Source: Larix kaempferi
Lineage: Eukaryota; Streptophyta; Pinopsida; Pinales; Pinaceae
Reading direction: 5' to 3'
Assembly (NCBI GenBank): GCA_027924585.1
Contig: BSBM01000125.1
Span: forward strand, 2,175,001 to 2,239,000
Length of the DNA stretch: 64,000 nucleotides
Translations under genes and position numbers: made by a program
Notes under the pieces: generated by a model
Database searches by the model: none
Told to the model about the DNA's origin: nothing
What the model saw: the letters and a program-made list of their open reading frames with translations, nothing else
Part shown: piece after piece, positions 1 to 11,628 of the stretch
Layout: each line of letters begins with the position of its first letter
Position numbering within the stretch: position 1 is the stretch's first letter

Positions 1-360
1 GGTGCAAGTACTTGCCTTCGGTGAGCACCCTCCCAAGGAAATGAAATGCATATTCTACATATGTCTCAGGTACCATAAGCATTTCCCACAAGTAGTCACT
101 CATGTTATATAGGCCTAAGAAAAATAACTATGGTTACCACTTCACAAATCAACGACCGGGCTGAACAGTCGACAATTAGGATAAGGCATATGGGTAGAGA
201 ACGTTGGATGAATGTCCAAGACCCAAAATTCTAACAAAGTGATTGCACCCCGAGGACTTGCCACCTTGATAAAACCATGTATACGCATGAATCCCACTAA
301 CCAAGCAAAGAGTGGATACCACTTTACTTACATAGATTAGACCTTGCGCTTGACGCATGT
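1..360. other. unassigned flank left of a CACTA-like end
   Basis: No gene is recognised here. A minus-strand frame of about 55 codons is open across part of it but has no motif I can place, and stops lie on both sides. The segment ends exactly where a CACTA terminus begins at 361, so it is probably the pre-insertion flank of that transposon. Confidence 0.3.
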
Positions 361-840
361 CACTAGTACAAAATGGGTTATAAGTGACTAAAAAAATTAC
401 TATAAATGGGTGATAAATGACTAAATTTGGTCACATGACTGCTGGTCATAAATTAACACTCACTTATCACCCATCCAAATAGGTCATTTATCACTTGGTC
501 ATAAATTGCTTAAATTGCTTCATGCGTTGGCCATATATTTAGTCATTTAGTTGGTCTTATTTGTTGCTATTTGGTCATTAATTGTTTATATTTGGTCATT
601 TATTTGATCATTAATTATCGTTGTTTGGTAGTACATTTAATCATTGATTGTTGTTAACTTGTCATTTATTTAGTCATTGATTGTTGTTAACTGGTCATTT
701 ATTTAGTCATTGATTGCTATTAACTGGTCATTTATTTAGTCATTTACTGTTGTTAACTGATGATTTATTTAGTCATTGATTGTTGTTTACTGGTCATTCA
801 TTTAGTCATTGATTGTTGTTAATTGGTCATTGATTTATGT
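361..840 (+). mobile_element. CACTA-like (En/Spm) DNA transposon terminus
   Basis: The sequence begins CACTAGTACAAAA, which matches the start of many plant CACTA terminal inverted repeats. It is followed by dense short motifs of the type GGTCATTTAT and its reverse complement ATAAATGACC. CACTA ends typically carry such subterminal repeats in both orientations as transposase-binding sites. The 3 bases before it are TGT. I did not find a matching opposite end with TACTAGTG and the same 3-bp duplication, and no transposase frame is visible, so this is one end of a truncated, rearranged or very diverged element. Confidence 0.5.
540..835 (+). repeat. 33-bp tandem repeat array, subterminal to the CACTA end
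   Basis: About seven to eight imperfect copies of a 33-bp unit run head to tail; key words are GGTCATTTATTTAGTCATTG and GATTGTTGTTAACT. The copies from 650 to 800 are closest to each other. There are no unique spacers between units, so this is an ordinary tandem array. Its motif is the same as the scattered repeats at 380-500, which links it to the CACTA terminus. Confidence 0.75.
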
Positions 841-844
841 AGAT

Positions 845-913
845 AGGATGCGGATAAATCGAACCACCAACCTCCTTCCTATAAGGCATGTGTTATTCCA
901 TTGAGCTAACACC
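845..913 (-). repeat. tRNA-like sequence (SINE head or tRNA pseudogene)
   Basis: Read on the minus strand, the segment starts GGTGTTAGCTCAATGG, matching a pol III A box, and about 45 nt later has GGTTCGATT, matching a B box. The spacing suits a tRNA. The acceptor stem does not pair well (GGTGTTA against CGCATCC), and I see no convincing anticodon arm. It is therefore a decayed tRNA gene or the head of a tRNA-derived SINE, not a working tRNA. Confidence 0.35.
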
Positions 914-915
914 CT

Positions 916-3900
916 TAAATAGAATCAAAGTTCACACTAAAAAATTAAGTTTTAGTACCATTCAAAGTTCACCATTGACTAAAATGTGAGTTTTTTCCAC
1001 CGACACAGTCCTGTGGTGTGGGATAATTGAACCCTTCTATGAAAGGTTGCATACCATATACCTAGAAATTGGTAAATTTGTACAAAACATAATAATATAT
1101 CTTAAAATTTATCTTTGCAATACAAATTTATCTTGTCATGAAGAAGCAAAAAGGAAGTTTGACATTATCATTTTGATTACACCAGCTAGGAATACAGGTC
1201 TTGTTTCTCTAAAAAACCTCGTTATGTAAGCATCACGTATCTGCACAAGTGCAAAAATGTTGTTAGGGCACAATTGCAAACTTTTAGATTAAAGTTGTAC
1301 TCAAGAACTTTCAAAAAATATAATTATTCTGCTCATTTGAAACTCACAATGAATTCAGTGACTTGAATAGAACTAGCAATAACATCGAATAGGCCTACCT
1401 CTTTATACATTTCAAGAATAAATGCAACACATGTTGTTAACTTTCCATCACTATAAATCCAATCATTCTGCTTAGGAACATTCAACAGCTCTTCAAAGGA
1501 TATGACATGCTTTTGGCTTCAGCTTGTTGATCTATACATATCATATGAAATTTGAATGTCTTAAAATCTACAAAAGGATTGACTTGCAATGACATCTAAA
1601 TGAAAAATCATCAGTCAATACATAGTATAATTTATAGCTCAATTGGTTTTCCATGTGCCCACTAAACATAATACATATCCATACGGTGAAGCCTACAACT
1701 GTAAACCCCATCTATTCAGATATTTCAAATAACTTGAACATCTTTATGCCAAAGTTTTACAAATCTCAACTAGGAAACAATTCAACCCGTTTCTGGTCCA
1801 AAGCAACCAAATTTCTTTGTCACTCCTAAATAGATCTAACCATGTGAATGATTGTATGCATGGGAAAGAAGGAATTATGACCAAATGCTACAACCTAAGT
1901 TTTGTCTGACAACAATAGATGCAATTGAATTTCTGATACGACTATTACTTGCAATCAGAACACAGAGTTGAGTTAAAGTTTCATGTGATTAAAAATGTCT
2001 CTGTTAAAATATTGATATGTAATGGGATAAGACTAGCACAATGATAGTTGTAAGAAATATGGTCCTTTAATATTCTAAAGAAAACATCAATTTAATTATT
2101 CTACAAATATAGGAAATAGACATCTCACATATACACATGCATTCCACCACATTTGTTGAAAAATATTACTTATATTTATACCTGTATTCGTTACAATTGC
2201 TGAAAGGGAACTGATTACCAATGAAAACTGTCAATATACAGTTCCAAAATATATAACACCCAACATTGAAACAAAAGCATATATCCATTGGATCTAAACA
2301 CAAGCATATATACATTGGATCTATTAAGAAGGGAGATGGATAGAAAAATCCGGGAATGAACCTCTTAGGCCTTAACATATATAACATTAAGATGGATCTA
2401 TGCTAGTGACTATGAGTGTTGCCGCCGGATTGCGCACTTGGTTAACACAAAAAAATATTTGCTACTACTTGATGCGCCCTTGGGGGCAAGTCTCGAGTCA
2501 AGGTTGTCACCTGATCTTGACTCCTCTGTTTAGGCCAAATCCTAACCAAAGCCAAGGGGGGTAGTCCCTATGGAATGTTTCTAAGGTTAATAGAAAGTCT
2601 TAATTAATGATTTTTTTAGGAGTTTTTTAAGGGTACGATTACTATCATCCAAGTTTGTTGCAAAAGGATTAAGAAGATGCTTTCAACAACAGAAAATAAA
2701 CAACCACCAGTATATAAAGAAAACACAACATTTGACTGATATTAAGCAAATGTAAAATGATTGTTGTTGTGGACCAGTGCTAATGGAGTCAATATGTGTA
2801 AAAATAGATGATGCTGAGAGGGAAAGTTTTGCAAGTGTATCTTGGTTGATTTTAACTTATTAAAGATTTAAATTTGTTTCAGGAACATAGGAAACTCCAG
2901 AGATACCATGAGGTACAAGGAGCAATGTCTTAAAATTGAATGAAGGTGGCTCCTCACGAAGACGTGTGGGTTGGAATGGAGTCTCTAGGGCGGTGTCCAA
3001 CACTACAACAAGGGTGTAGCCTAACTGTTCCCTGAGGTCGCCTCCCAGTTGTTCCCACTTCTTATGAGAAATTTTCCCACGCAAAAATCAATTATTGTAG
3101 TGTCGAACTTTCACTATGTATGGGGTTGTTATTTTTATTAAGATAAGTTATTAATTAAAATGTGAAAATTTAAGGAGTGGTTGCAACTCTTTCTTATTTC
3201 CCACGGGACTTGGCCAATGTCCGCAAAGGGAAAGAGCATACTTTGAGTTGGAAACCAAATGTTTATTCTTTTTTTCTTGCAGAAGATAAATATCTGAAAT
3301 AAAATGTTATGCTAATTACTACAACCAAAGATTCCCTTTTCTGATCATCCAACCACGTACTCAGGCAAAGCCCTTTATGTGACGGTGAGAGCATACTTCG
3401 GGAAAGCAATGCCAATTTATTACTTCTAATCTACTTTGAAAAATAAAATAGAATAAAAAAAAGAAATGAAATATTTATAAGTATATGATCCTGCAGTGAA
3501 ATATGGTTTGTGCGTTTGTGTTTCGTTAGAAAAATTCACACCACGAAAATAGACACTACAAATCCCCTAGCCCGGGGATGGAGTGTGGGATGTGTATCCC
3601 ACTTGCTCTCCTTTAATAAATATTACAGTACTTTCTCAAAGAAGTTCCTCTTAGTCCATTTAAACTTGGATCTAAGGGATTACAATTTAAGAGAATGAAA
3701 TATAAGTGAAAGAGGGTCCACGTAAAGTCTTTTTGGCACTTTCTGATGAAAATTTGTCAGGAATTCCTTCTCTTTTTCCTTGGACCTGCTAAAAACCAGC
3801 GAGCTAAAAGTGCAAAGTTAGTGGGTTAAACATAAATAAATGCACAAAAATTTACAAAGTTCATACTTGGAAAAAATTGGGAAACTTTTGTGTGCTTCAA

Positions 3901-5990
3901 GTATGAAAACTATAGATCTGGATCTAGTTTTTAAAGTAAAAAAAATGAAACTACTCTAGATCTGATTTTTTATGGTTAATAAAAGAAGATATTTGATTTG
4001 CAAAAAATATAGATCTATCTTTTACTAAAGTAAAGCAACAAGTAACCAAGAGATATTTGAAAATAGAAAGACAATAGAAGGAAATCCTCAAGCCCAAGCT
4101 TGATATTAGAAGATGATGAAGAAAAGGAATTTGTGGACAAGAAGCTTGAAAATGATGGAGAGAGGGTGGATGCAACCGAGATCCAAACTCCCTTCACCTT
4201 GAAGCTTCCTACAAAGCTTTACACAATTCTCAAACAAACAATATTAAAACTAGTATGTTCATCAATCAAAACAAAGAGAATAATCGTACAACCAATTACT
4301 AATATTACTCTTTAAAATCTTGAAAGCATGCACGTAGAACACACAAATTGACAACCACAAATGCTTGTTCCAAAATAGCTAGATCTAAACATTAACTTGC
4401 ATAAAGAAGAAAGCTTAGAAATATGTCACCTCAACCATTAACACATGCATGGAACAAAAGCCACAATAGACCTCCAACGTCTTCAATCTTATTACTCAAA
4501 AGAAACTTCACACACTATAGGAGTACAGGTTCTATGCCTTCCATCACGAAGAAATGAGCATGAGATACCTTGCTTATATAAAGAAATGAGAGAGGGGGAG
4601 GTGCACTTCCCAAGATAGATCCTCTTTGACACTTAGAGAAATGGATTGATACACTTGGAAAAGGCTTGTTGACACATGTGAGAGGTATGGGGAGGTTAAT
4701 GACACCTTTCTCAACCATTTGACACTTTTCAACCTCCACTTGACACGTTTCCAACCACAAATTCACCCCCCCTTTGGTGTATCTCCAATATTCAATCAAA
4801 TAATCATTTATTTGCTCAATATTCTCCCTGATTTGATTGCCAATCAAAGGAAATTTGATTCCAACACATTTCCTTTATCCATGGGATTGAGATTTTGCTT
4901 TTATTATGTCTTTTTTTTGCCAATTAAATTGGTCTTTTTGGCATTTTTCGAGTAAATATTAATTTTGGAGATAAATACTCACTCGAAACTTAGGAAAAGT
5001 GGGTTTATGGGTTAAATGGGTGCTTCATCTTAGAAAACGAGCATCCACTTGTAAAATTTAACCCACAAACCATACTTTTATCACATTTCCAATTTTTCCA
5101 TTTAAACTATTAAAACATAGTTTAATTTTATGGGAACTTTTTTTCCTTCTTGGAAATTAAAAAAAAAATCCCAGTGGACCTAAAACATGTCCATATGACT
5201 CAATATTGATGGCTAGCATGTAAAAATACATAGAAACTTAGGATTTAATAACCTTCCAAGGTTTGACCACCAAGGTAAATACTCTAGCTTTGGAAGTATG
5301 AGTGAAAAACTTAGGAATTATACGCCATTAAAAGGTAACGCATAATTTCTAAGGAAAAAAAAACACTCTAGAGTATCCTCTTGATAGCTAAACCTAAGGT
5401 AGGCCAAGCCTTTTACAAAAGTACCATGCTTAGACCAACTTATTACAATTCCCCCAAGGGGGTCTGAACATGCAAAATTTTACAAATGGACCAAAAATTG
5501 GCCTGATGAACTTCTGAACTCTGGCAATGATTAAGGTAAGTTGTCCAAGTCTTTTGAGGTTCACAAGGAGTCCAAATAAGTGCAACTTAGTGGACAACAA
5601 TGAGTATGTGTAAACTTTTTTTATGCCATCCTTTTCTTAGTATTAGATAATACATACACAAAGATCTCTCCCCACCCAGATTGTAGAGCACCTCACTTCT
5701 CTTAGTGCAATTATAACATTAGGAAGAAAGGAATGAAACAATGGAGAATATGGGGAAGAGAGGGCTTGATAATCATCAGACTGTTGGAGGAGTGGAGAAC
5801 AACTAACAAAATTCTTTGATAATAACACATAAACAAACCCAAAATATGAATATAGAAACTTAGTTCAGTAGAGTTATATAACACCTGTCATGAATGATGC
5901 AATTTTTTTTAAACGTCTAATTAAGTCAGTCCATAGGCTTCTACAATGTAAATTATCTACGATGGATGGTATTCATTATTAATAACAAGG
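916..5990. other. unassigned intergenic DNA
   Basis: About 5 kb with no recognisable protein domain. Open frames are all under 110 codons and lack family motifs. Possible remnants include a purine-rich stretch near 2560 and a TATATAAA box near 4575. A 102-bp segment at 3001-3102 starts CACTACAA and ends TTGTAGTG, but it lacks a matching 3-bp duplication. I cannot assign any of it to a named element. Confidence 0.3.
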
Positions 5991-5996
5991 GATGAG

Positions 5997-6143
5997 TATT
6001 AGGATATTTCAATACGCCATCCTTGTCCTACCTAGCATTATTTATTTTTCCTAGTTGTTGATGATGTCATTTTCCCCCTAGTGGTGTGCATATGTCATCC
6101 AAGATCCATATACCACTTTTTGAGCCCTGCATGCATCATTTTA
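5997..6143 (+). repeat. 5' LTR of outer copia, first part
   Basis: This aligns with the first 147 bp of the 3' LTR at 15193. The terminal TG has become TA (TATTAGG against TGTTAGG). It is cut at 6143 by the nested element and resumes at 12270. Confidence 0.9.
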
Positions 6144-6758
6144 TGTTAGTTTTTCAACATTTAATTCAATCTGATCTAGGATTTTAATAGAGAGAACAAC
6201 ATGTACAGTATATCAAACAAAAGAGACAAGAGACACAAAGCATTTCACCGGGGAAAACCAAGAAGGTGAAAAACCCTGCAACTTCCTTAGAGATAGAATG
6301 AGCACCAATACAAAGATCACAAAGATCAAAGCCCAAAACAAGAGATAGTCTCCTAGCAGCTGCTCCTCCTCCACTTGTGCGCACTCCTCCTCTCTCTCAC
6401 TAATGCGAAGTGAGTGAGTGAGTGAATAGAATGAGAGACACACACTCTCTATTTATACAATGACTTGACTTGCCTTTAATCCTAACTGGGCCGACTTCCT
6501 ACGGAAGCCTAATAACCCATCCACATGTCACTGGGCCGACCCCACTAGGGTGGTCTAATAACCCTTTAACCCACATTGGGCCAACCCCTCTAAGGTTGTC
6601 TAATAACCCATCAAATATAAGTTACGACACTTGCAAATACAAATGACGACACTTCCAATTGGAGGAATAATACATCTACGTTGGGGATACAATAAAGTAC
6701 AAATGTAATACATACAATATACAAGTGAATATCTTCCGAAGTTACAAATACATCAACA
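6144..6758 (-). repeat. 3' LTR of nested copia
   Basis: A 615-bp LTR matching 11629-12264. On the minus strand it starts TGTTGATG and ends CTAACA next to the TTTTA duplication. Confidence 0.92.
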
Positions 6759-6768
6759 CTCCCTCTTA
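6759..6768 (-). promoter_or_regulatory. polypurine tract of nested copia
   Basis: On the minus strand TTAAGAGGGAG abuts the TG of the 3' LTR. The copia element at 46136 has the closely similar GAGAGGGAG in the same place. Confidence 0.7.
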
Positions 6769-7029
6769 ACTAGGAAGGTATTCTCTTGACACAGGTCATC
6801 AATACATATAGGCACAAGTCTTCAATACTGGAGCTGGATCATCGTCATTGGATCACGTAGCATCATCGTCACTGCTGTTGTACTCGTCATCTCGATCACT
6901 GGTGCTATCTCTCAATTCTTCTCGTCATAGGAAGTTTTACAGAGCCAACCCTTTTTCATGCTGGATGTAGGCCTAGCCTCCTGTAGGTCTTCATCATCTC
7001 TGCAAGTTGGCCATCCTATGGAATCCTCA

Positions 7030-7599
7030 GGGCTGATTACGTGCGTCAGCAAAACCTCGAAAGAGCATCCCAAGACTGATTACGAGCTTACTGCTCAACC
7101 TATCGGATCTCCCAGGACTTTTACATGTGACCTTCACAAAACCTTAAAAGAGTGTCTTGCGACCTTCAAGATCTCTAAAGAGATTCCGAGGACTTTTACG
7201 TGCCTAGCACAACCTGTCCGGATCTCTAGGATTGATTACATGTGATCTCCACAAAACCTTAGAAGAGTGTCTTGCCCTGCAAGATATCTAAAGAGCATCC
7301 GAGGACTTTTACGTGCCTAGCACAACCTGTCTGAATCTTAAGGACTTATTACATGTGGTCCCCACAAAACCTTAAAAGAGTGTCTTGCCCCGCAAGATCT
7401 CTAAAGAGCATCCGAGGACTTTTACGTGCCTAGCACAACCTGTCCGAATCTCCAAGACTTATTGAATGTCGTCTAGCGAAACCTTAAAAGAGTGTCTTGC
7501 CCTGCAAGATATCTAAAGAGCATCCGAGGAATTTTACGTGCATAGCACGACCTCTCCGGATCTCCAGGACTTATTACATGCTACCCTCGTACAACCTTT
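7030..7599 (-). repeat. 112-115-bp tandem repeat before the 3' LTR of nested copia
   Basis: About five copies of a unit holding AAGAGTGTCTTGC and GAGGACTTTTACGTGCCTAG. Anchors at 7141, 7256, 7369 and 7481 give periods of 115, 113 and 112 bp. The array lies between the pol remnant and the 3' LTR. Confidence 0.85.
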
Positions 7600-7757
7600 C
7601 CACGGCCACAGACTACCATCCTGATACTCATGATCATATTGATCATCATCATGCAGTACATCGTCCTGATGTATATCATCTGGAGCATCGTCCTGATGCT
7701 CATCACACATGATCATCCTGATCATCATCACAGCATCATCCTAATGCATATCATCGA
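7600..7757 (-). repeat. ATC/GAT-rich low-complexity block at the RT end
   Basis: The block is made of degenerate ATCATCCTGATG words. It joins directly to the truncated RT frame at about 7757, so the break that removed RNase H lies at its edge. Confidence 0.65.
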
Positions 7758-8645
7758 AAAGCAAATATCTGGTCTCGTGTTCGTCAGGTACATCAAGGAC
7801 CTAATCATCTGACGATACATCGTGGCATCAACCGACTCTGATGAAGCATCACTCAATAGCTTTAGGTTCGATGCCATAGGTGTGGCCATGGCCTTGCAGT
7901 CCATCATCCCGAACCGCTTCAGGATCTCTACTGCATACTTCCTTTGTCCAAGGAAGATTCTATCTGCACTCTGCCACACCTCCATACCTAGAAAGTAATG
8001 CATCATACCCAAGTCCTTCATATCGAACTCGGAAGCAAGCTTCCTCTTCGTGTCGGCAATCAACCTATCCTCACCTGTCACAAACATGTCATCCACATAC
8101 AATAGGAGTATCACTGGATTGCCTTCCTCAACCTTGTAGTAAAGGTTGGAATCCGCTTTACTCTTGGCAAAGCCCAATCTAGACAGGAAGCTGTCTATCC
8201 TGTCGTACCATGTCCTGGGTTCTTGCTTCAAGCCATACAAGGCTTTCTTCAATATGCACACATATGACTCCCTGTCACGTGTCTCAAAACTGAGTGGTTG
8301 CTCCACATACACTTCCTCTTCAATTACACCATTCAAGAAAGCTGTCTTGACATCCATCTGGTGTATATTCCACTTCATCATTGTAGCCAGAGCAAGTATT
8401 GTTCTGATGGAAGTGTATCTGGCTACATGCGCAAAAGTTTCTTCATAATCTATCCCTTCTTTCTGGGAGAAGCCACGAGCCACAAACCTTGCCTTGTATT
8501 TCTCTATGCTACCATCTGCAACATGCTTGATCTTGTAGATCCACTTGGAAGTCACAATAGACTTCCCTTCTGGTCTCAGGACCACATCCCAGAAATCATT
8601 CTTTATGATCGACGGGTACTCCTCGATCATGGCATCCTTCCATTA
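7758..8645 (-). pseudogene. copia reverse transcriptase, open frame but cut before RNase H
   Basis: About 295 codons of Ty1/copia RT (RVT_2) are open without a stop or frameshift, unlike every other pol in this window. Motifs in order: WKDAMIEEY, SRWIYKIK-like TSKWIYKIK, HQMDVKTAFLNG, ALYGLKQ, the catalytic YVDD at 8099-8088, DLGMMHYFLG and TNTRPDICF. RT copies element RNA to DNA. After DICF the frame runs into an ATC-rich repeat and ends at 7728, so the RNase H domain is gone. The upstream Gag and integrase parts are also lacking, so it could act only if expressed alone. Confidence 0.88.
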
Positions 8646-10241
8646 TTGCATCCCGGATCCTGGGAACTTCAGATTATTCAATATCTTCAATAGGTAGTTT
8701 TTCTGGATTTGTTGAGTCTTCGTCGCTTGTTCTTTGAAGCAAGTCTCTCTTGTAGGTGATGGTACATAGTCTTTCCTACAAGACAAGTTCAATTGCATGA
8801 TTAGAAACATCTCATAGATTTCAGAACAAATTCTTACACATAAAGACATATGTCATACATTCATGCAATTATCTTAGCCAATGCTTCAATACAACATTTA
8901 TCCATATCCCATAAATTTCTAGATGCCTTCCATCTCTACCAGAACATTGTTAAGAGTGTGCACAACTCCCAACATGTCAACAAAGAGGTTTCATTCTAGA
9001 TAGGTAGCAATGGAATGTTGTACAGTACCATAGGCCACTTACTCATTACTTGTATATTAGTAGTATCTTGTTCATTAATGCAACTTTTCTAATATGCATA
9101 ATATACATCCTAAATCTAGGAACATAAGTATGTACATGATTGAACAACATCATTTACGTAATCATATATACAATGAATGACAATTCAATTACTTATCTTT
9201 GTTTGGTTGTTGGGTGGACTCCCTCTCAACCTTTGCTTCCTTACAGGAATTACTAGAGTGTGCTCCCTCTTGATCTTTTCTTCCTTGCAGGAACTACTGG
9301 AGTGTGCTCCCTCTTGATCTTTGCTTCCTGGATTATTTGTCTTTGAACTTATATCCATCTTGGACCACTATGCATGCTTAAGTGTGCACTAGTGTCATCC
9401 TCAAGATCTCATACATAATCATACATGCATTAGTATAATCTCAATACTATCAAAACATTATGATTCTAAATATGTATGATCATGATAATTTCATATACAG
9501 GTAATTCATCACAAGCGTTAGTATTCAAAGTTTCAGGGAGTACTTCTTTTACTCATGCATATTCTTATTTGACCATTGGACTCTTCTAGTTTGTCATATC
9601 ATTAATCAAACTAAGAAGCATAATATGCATAAACCCATGATTATTCAAACCTACAAATTCATGAATAATCATTATCAATCATACGAAAGTATAATTATAT
9701 GAGACCCTAACACAAGGTAGGATTCTAACTTGATATAGGAAAACATACCTGGATTATCATGTTTGCGAAGTTATGTCTAACATACCTAAACAATGTCTTC
9801 TTTGTTCTTTTCAATGCTTTAGAGACCTTGTGCTAGTAACCTGCATATCTCATAAGTTAAGCATTGTAGAACCAAATTATACATACCTCGTAAGTAGATA
9901 TTCTATGTGATCAATGGCTATGGATGAGTCTTTTTCTTCATGTCGCCATGGTCATATGTTCTCGATCTAGAACTTGATTTGTCTTTCTTGATGTACCTTT
10001 CATGTTAGCGGACAACATCATCCTCATACAACACCACAATGCATTAGTACAATCATAAGTGTCATAACCCTAATCAATGAATGTCTTCTATCATTAACAT
10101 GCATTCATACTTTTACTAAGGTGATAATACAAGTCTAAAATTAATCAAGATTGTACTAACCTCAATAATATGAAGACAAACATATCATAAACTTAATCAT
10201 GAACAAATTTCAAAACATACATGTATCTCCTCAAGTCATAC
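8646..10241 (-). other. non-coding spacer in place of protease and integrase
   Basis: About 1.6 kb with no copia protease or integrase motif in any frame. Part of it (about 8865-9040, minus) matches 39800-39990 (plus) in the related element, with shared words such as GTGCACACTCTT, GACATCTAGA-like text and GAAGCATT. A roughly 57-bp unit with GTGTGCTCCCTCTTGATCTT is repeated at 9220-9345. Confidence 0.55.
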
Positions 10242-10526
10242 CTATCGGGATTGCTTGTTCAAGGAATCAAACATCTCCTTGAGTGTCTTTAGAGAAGACA
10301 CATGTGGTATGAGATGGTCTTTGATAAAATCTGTAATGATTCTCTTGGCCTTGACCAATATCTTCTTATGTAAGGCCTTAGCCTCATCTCCCTCTGGAAC
10401 TGGAACCTCTTTACTTATGTAGGTGTCCAATTCATTCTCTTCTAGGATTAACCCAATCCTATAATTCCATGCTCGAAATTTATCAGCCCCTTCAAGCTTA
10501 TCCTCAAGCTTGGTGTGGTGAGACAT
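10242..10526 (-). pseudogene. gag: copia gag N-terminus, truncated
   Basis: The first 94 codons of a copia Gag. The start (EDKLEGADKFRAWNYRI) and the region LILEENELDTYI are the usual N-terminal signature. The part ending KEMFDSLNKQ is where family members continue into the UBN2 core with the segment about CH-rich binding. The frame stops two codons later and neither the rest of the capsid nor a CCHC knuckle is found downstream, so only a fragment of the structural protein remains. Confidence 0.75.
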
Positions 10527-10529
10527 CTT

Positions 10530-11616
10530 AATGAGAAACTCAAATGGAAATAAAATATTTAGGTCTTACCACTTGATTTGCCAACTCTGGATTTGGAGCT
10601 GGTTAGGGTTTGTCAGAGAAACCCTAAAAATCCAAACTTGGAATTTCAAACTTCTGTCTGGACAGGGAGATGCAATTGAATGAGGCGAGGAAGCTGGTGT
10701 GGTCATATTTTGAAAACTCCAAAAATTGACTCCTCAAAATTGACCTGCGAGTTTCGGATCTGCAGCTTCTGTCAAATTCTGATTTTCTGGTTTTTTTGGT
10801 CAAAATTTCGAAGTAGGGTTTGATAAAGCTCGTGGTTCTACCCAACCAAAAAATTTGATCTTGGTCTCTAAATTTCAATTTTGATGAGGAGCATCCAGCT
10901 GTGGTCTCAGATTCCAAAACTTTCGACTTTTTCAAAAACCCTAATTTCCCGCAACAGTGACAAACCAAAAAGAAAGTGCTCAGAATCCAATTTTGTTTGG
11001 ACACAAATATATGCCATGTTGTTTCTGATGTATCTCTGAAATTTTGGATCCTCAGGGTCTGAAACTTTAGCTTGTGGTAGATTGACCTATCATATTTCCA
11101 ACCCCACAGATCTGAGCTTTAATGTATTCTCTGAGAGAAAGATATGCCAAGTGTCACAATGCGACCTGTTTATGGGATGGAACAACATAGCGAACTTGTA
11201 CGGAGTTCCACGTGTCACTGTTTCAACTTCGCCCTCTGAAACTCGGGCCTGTGAAACTACAGACCGTTCCCTAACTGCCACTTTTTACAAAATTCCATTT
11301 GGATCTTCCTATCCCGAGATATGACCTTTGTTCCTAGGTCACCTGTTTAGGACTGCATTCTGGAAGAGGCAGAAACCCTAACTTGTACAAATCATATCTC
11401 ACAAAGTACAACGAATCTGAGGCTGAAATTTGGACACAAGGTACATGAACATATCATCTCCGGCTTGGAGAAGTTTAAGATCCTGAACCTTCTCCAAAAC
11501 TTAGTTATAGCGAAAGTGCCACGATGACTATTTTTTACTATATCAATTCCTAGCTTCCAATTTGTCGCAAGTGCAACAAGTGTCTTAAATGACATACAAT
11601 GCCTTCCTTCAGGATA
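10530..11616 (-). other. untranslated leader of nested copia
   Basis: About 1.1 kb lies between the primer-binding site and the gag ATG. Frames in it are short and without motifs. It contains repeated phrases such as AACCCTAA and TCTGAAA but no clear tandem array. Confidence 0.5.
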
Positions 11617-11628
11617 GCTCTAATCCCA
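11617..11628 (-). promoter_or_regulatory. primer-binding site of nested copia
   Basis: On the minus strand TGGGATTAGAGC directly follows the 5' LTR. It differs from the canonical plant iMet site TGGTATCAGAGC at two positions. Confidence 0.75.

Noticed and set aside
540-835. Regular 33-bp repeats reminiscent of a CRISPR array
   Set aside because: Units are directly adjacent without unique spacers, copies are diverged, and the context is a plant transposon end.
845-913. Functional tRNA gene
   Set aside because: A and B boxes are visible, but the acceptor stem does not pair and no anticodon arm is clear.
3001-3102. Mini CACTA element (CACTACAA ... TTGTAGTG)
   Set aside because: The ends match only over about 8 bp and the flanking triplets (CAA and TCG) do not agree.
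7880-8693. Overlapping plus-strand ORFs of 100-131 codons
   Set aside because: They are antisense shadows of the open copia RT frame.
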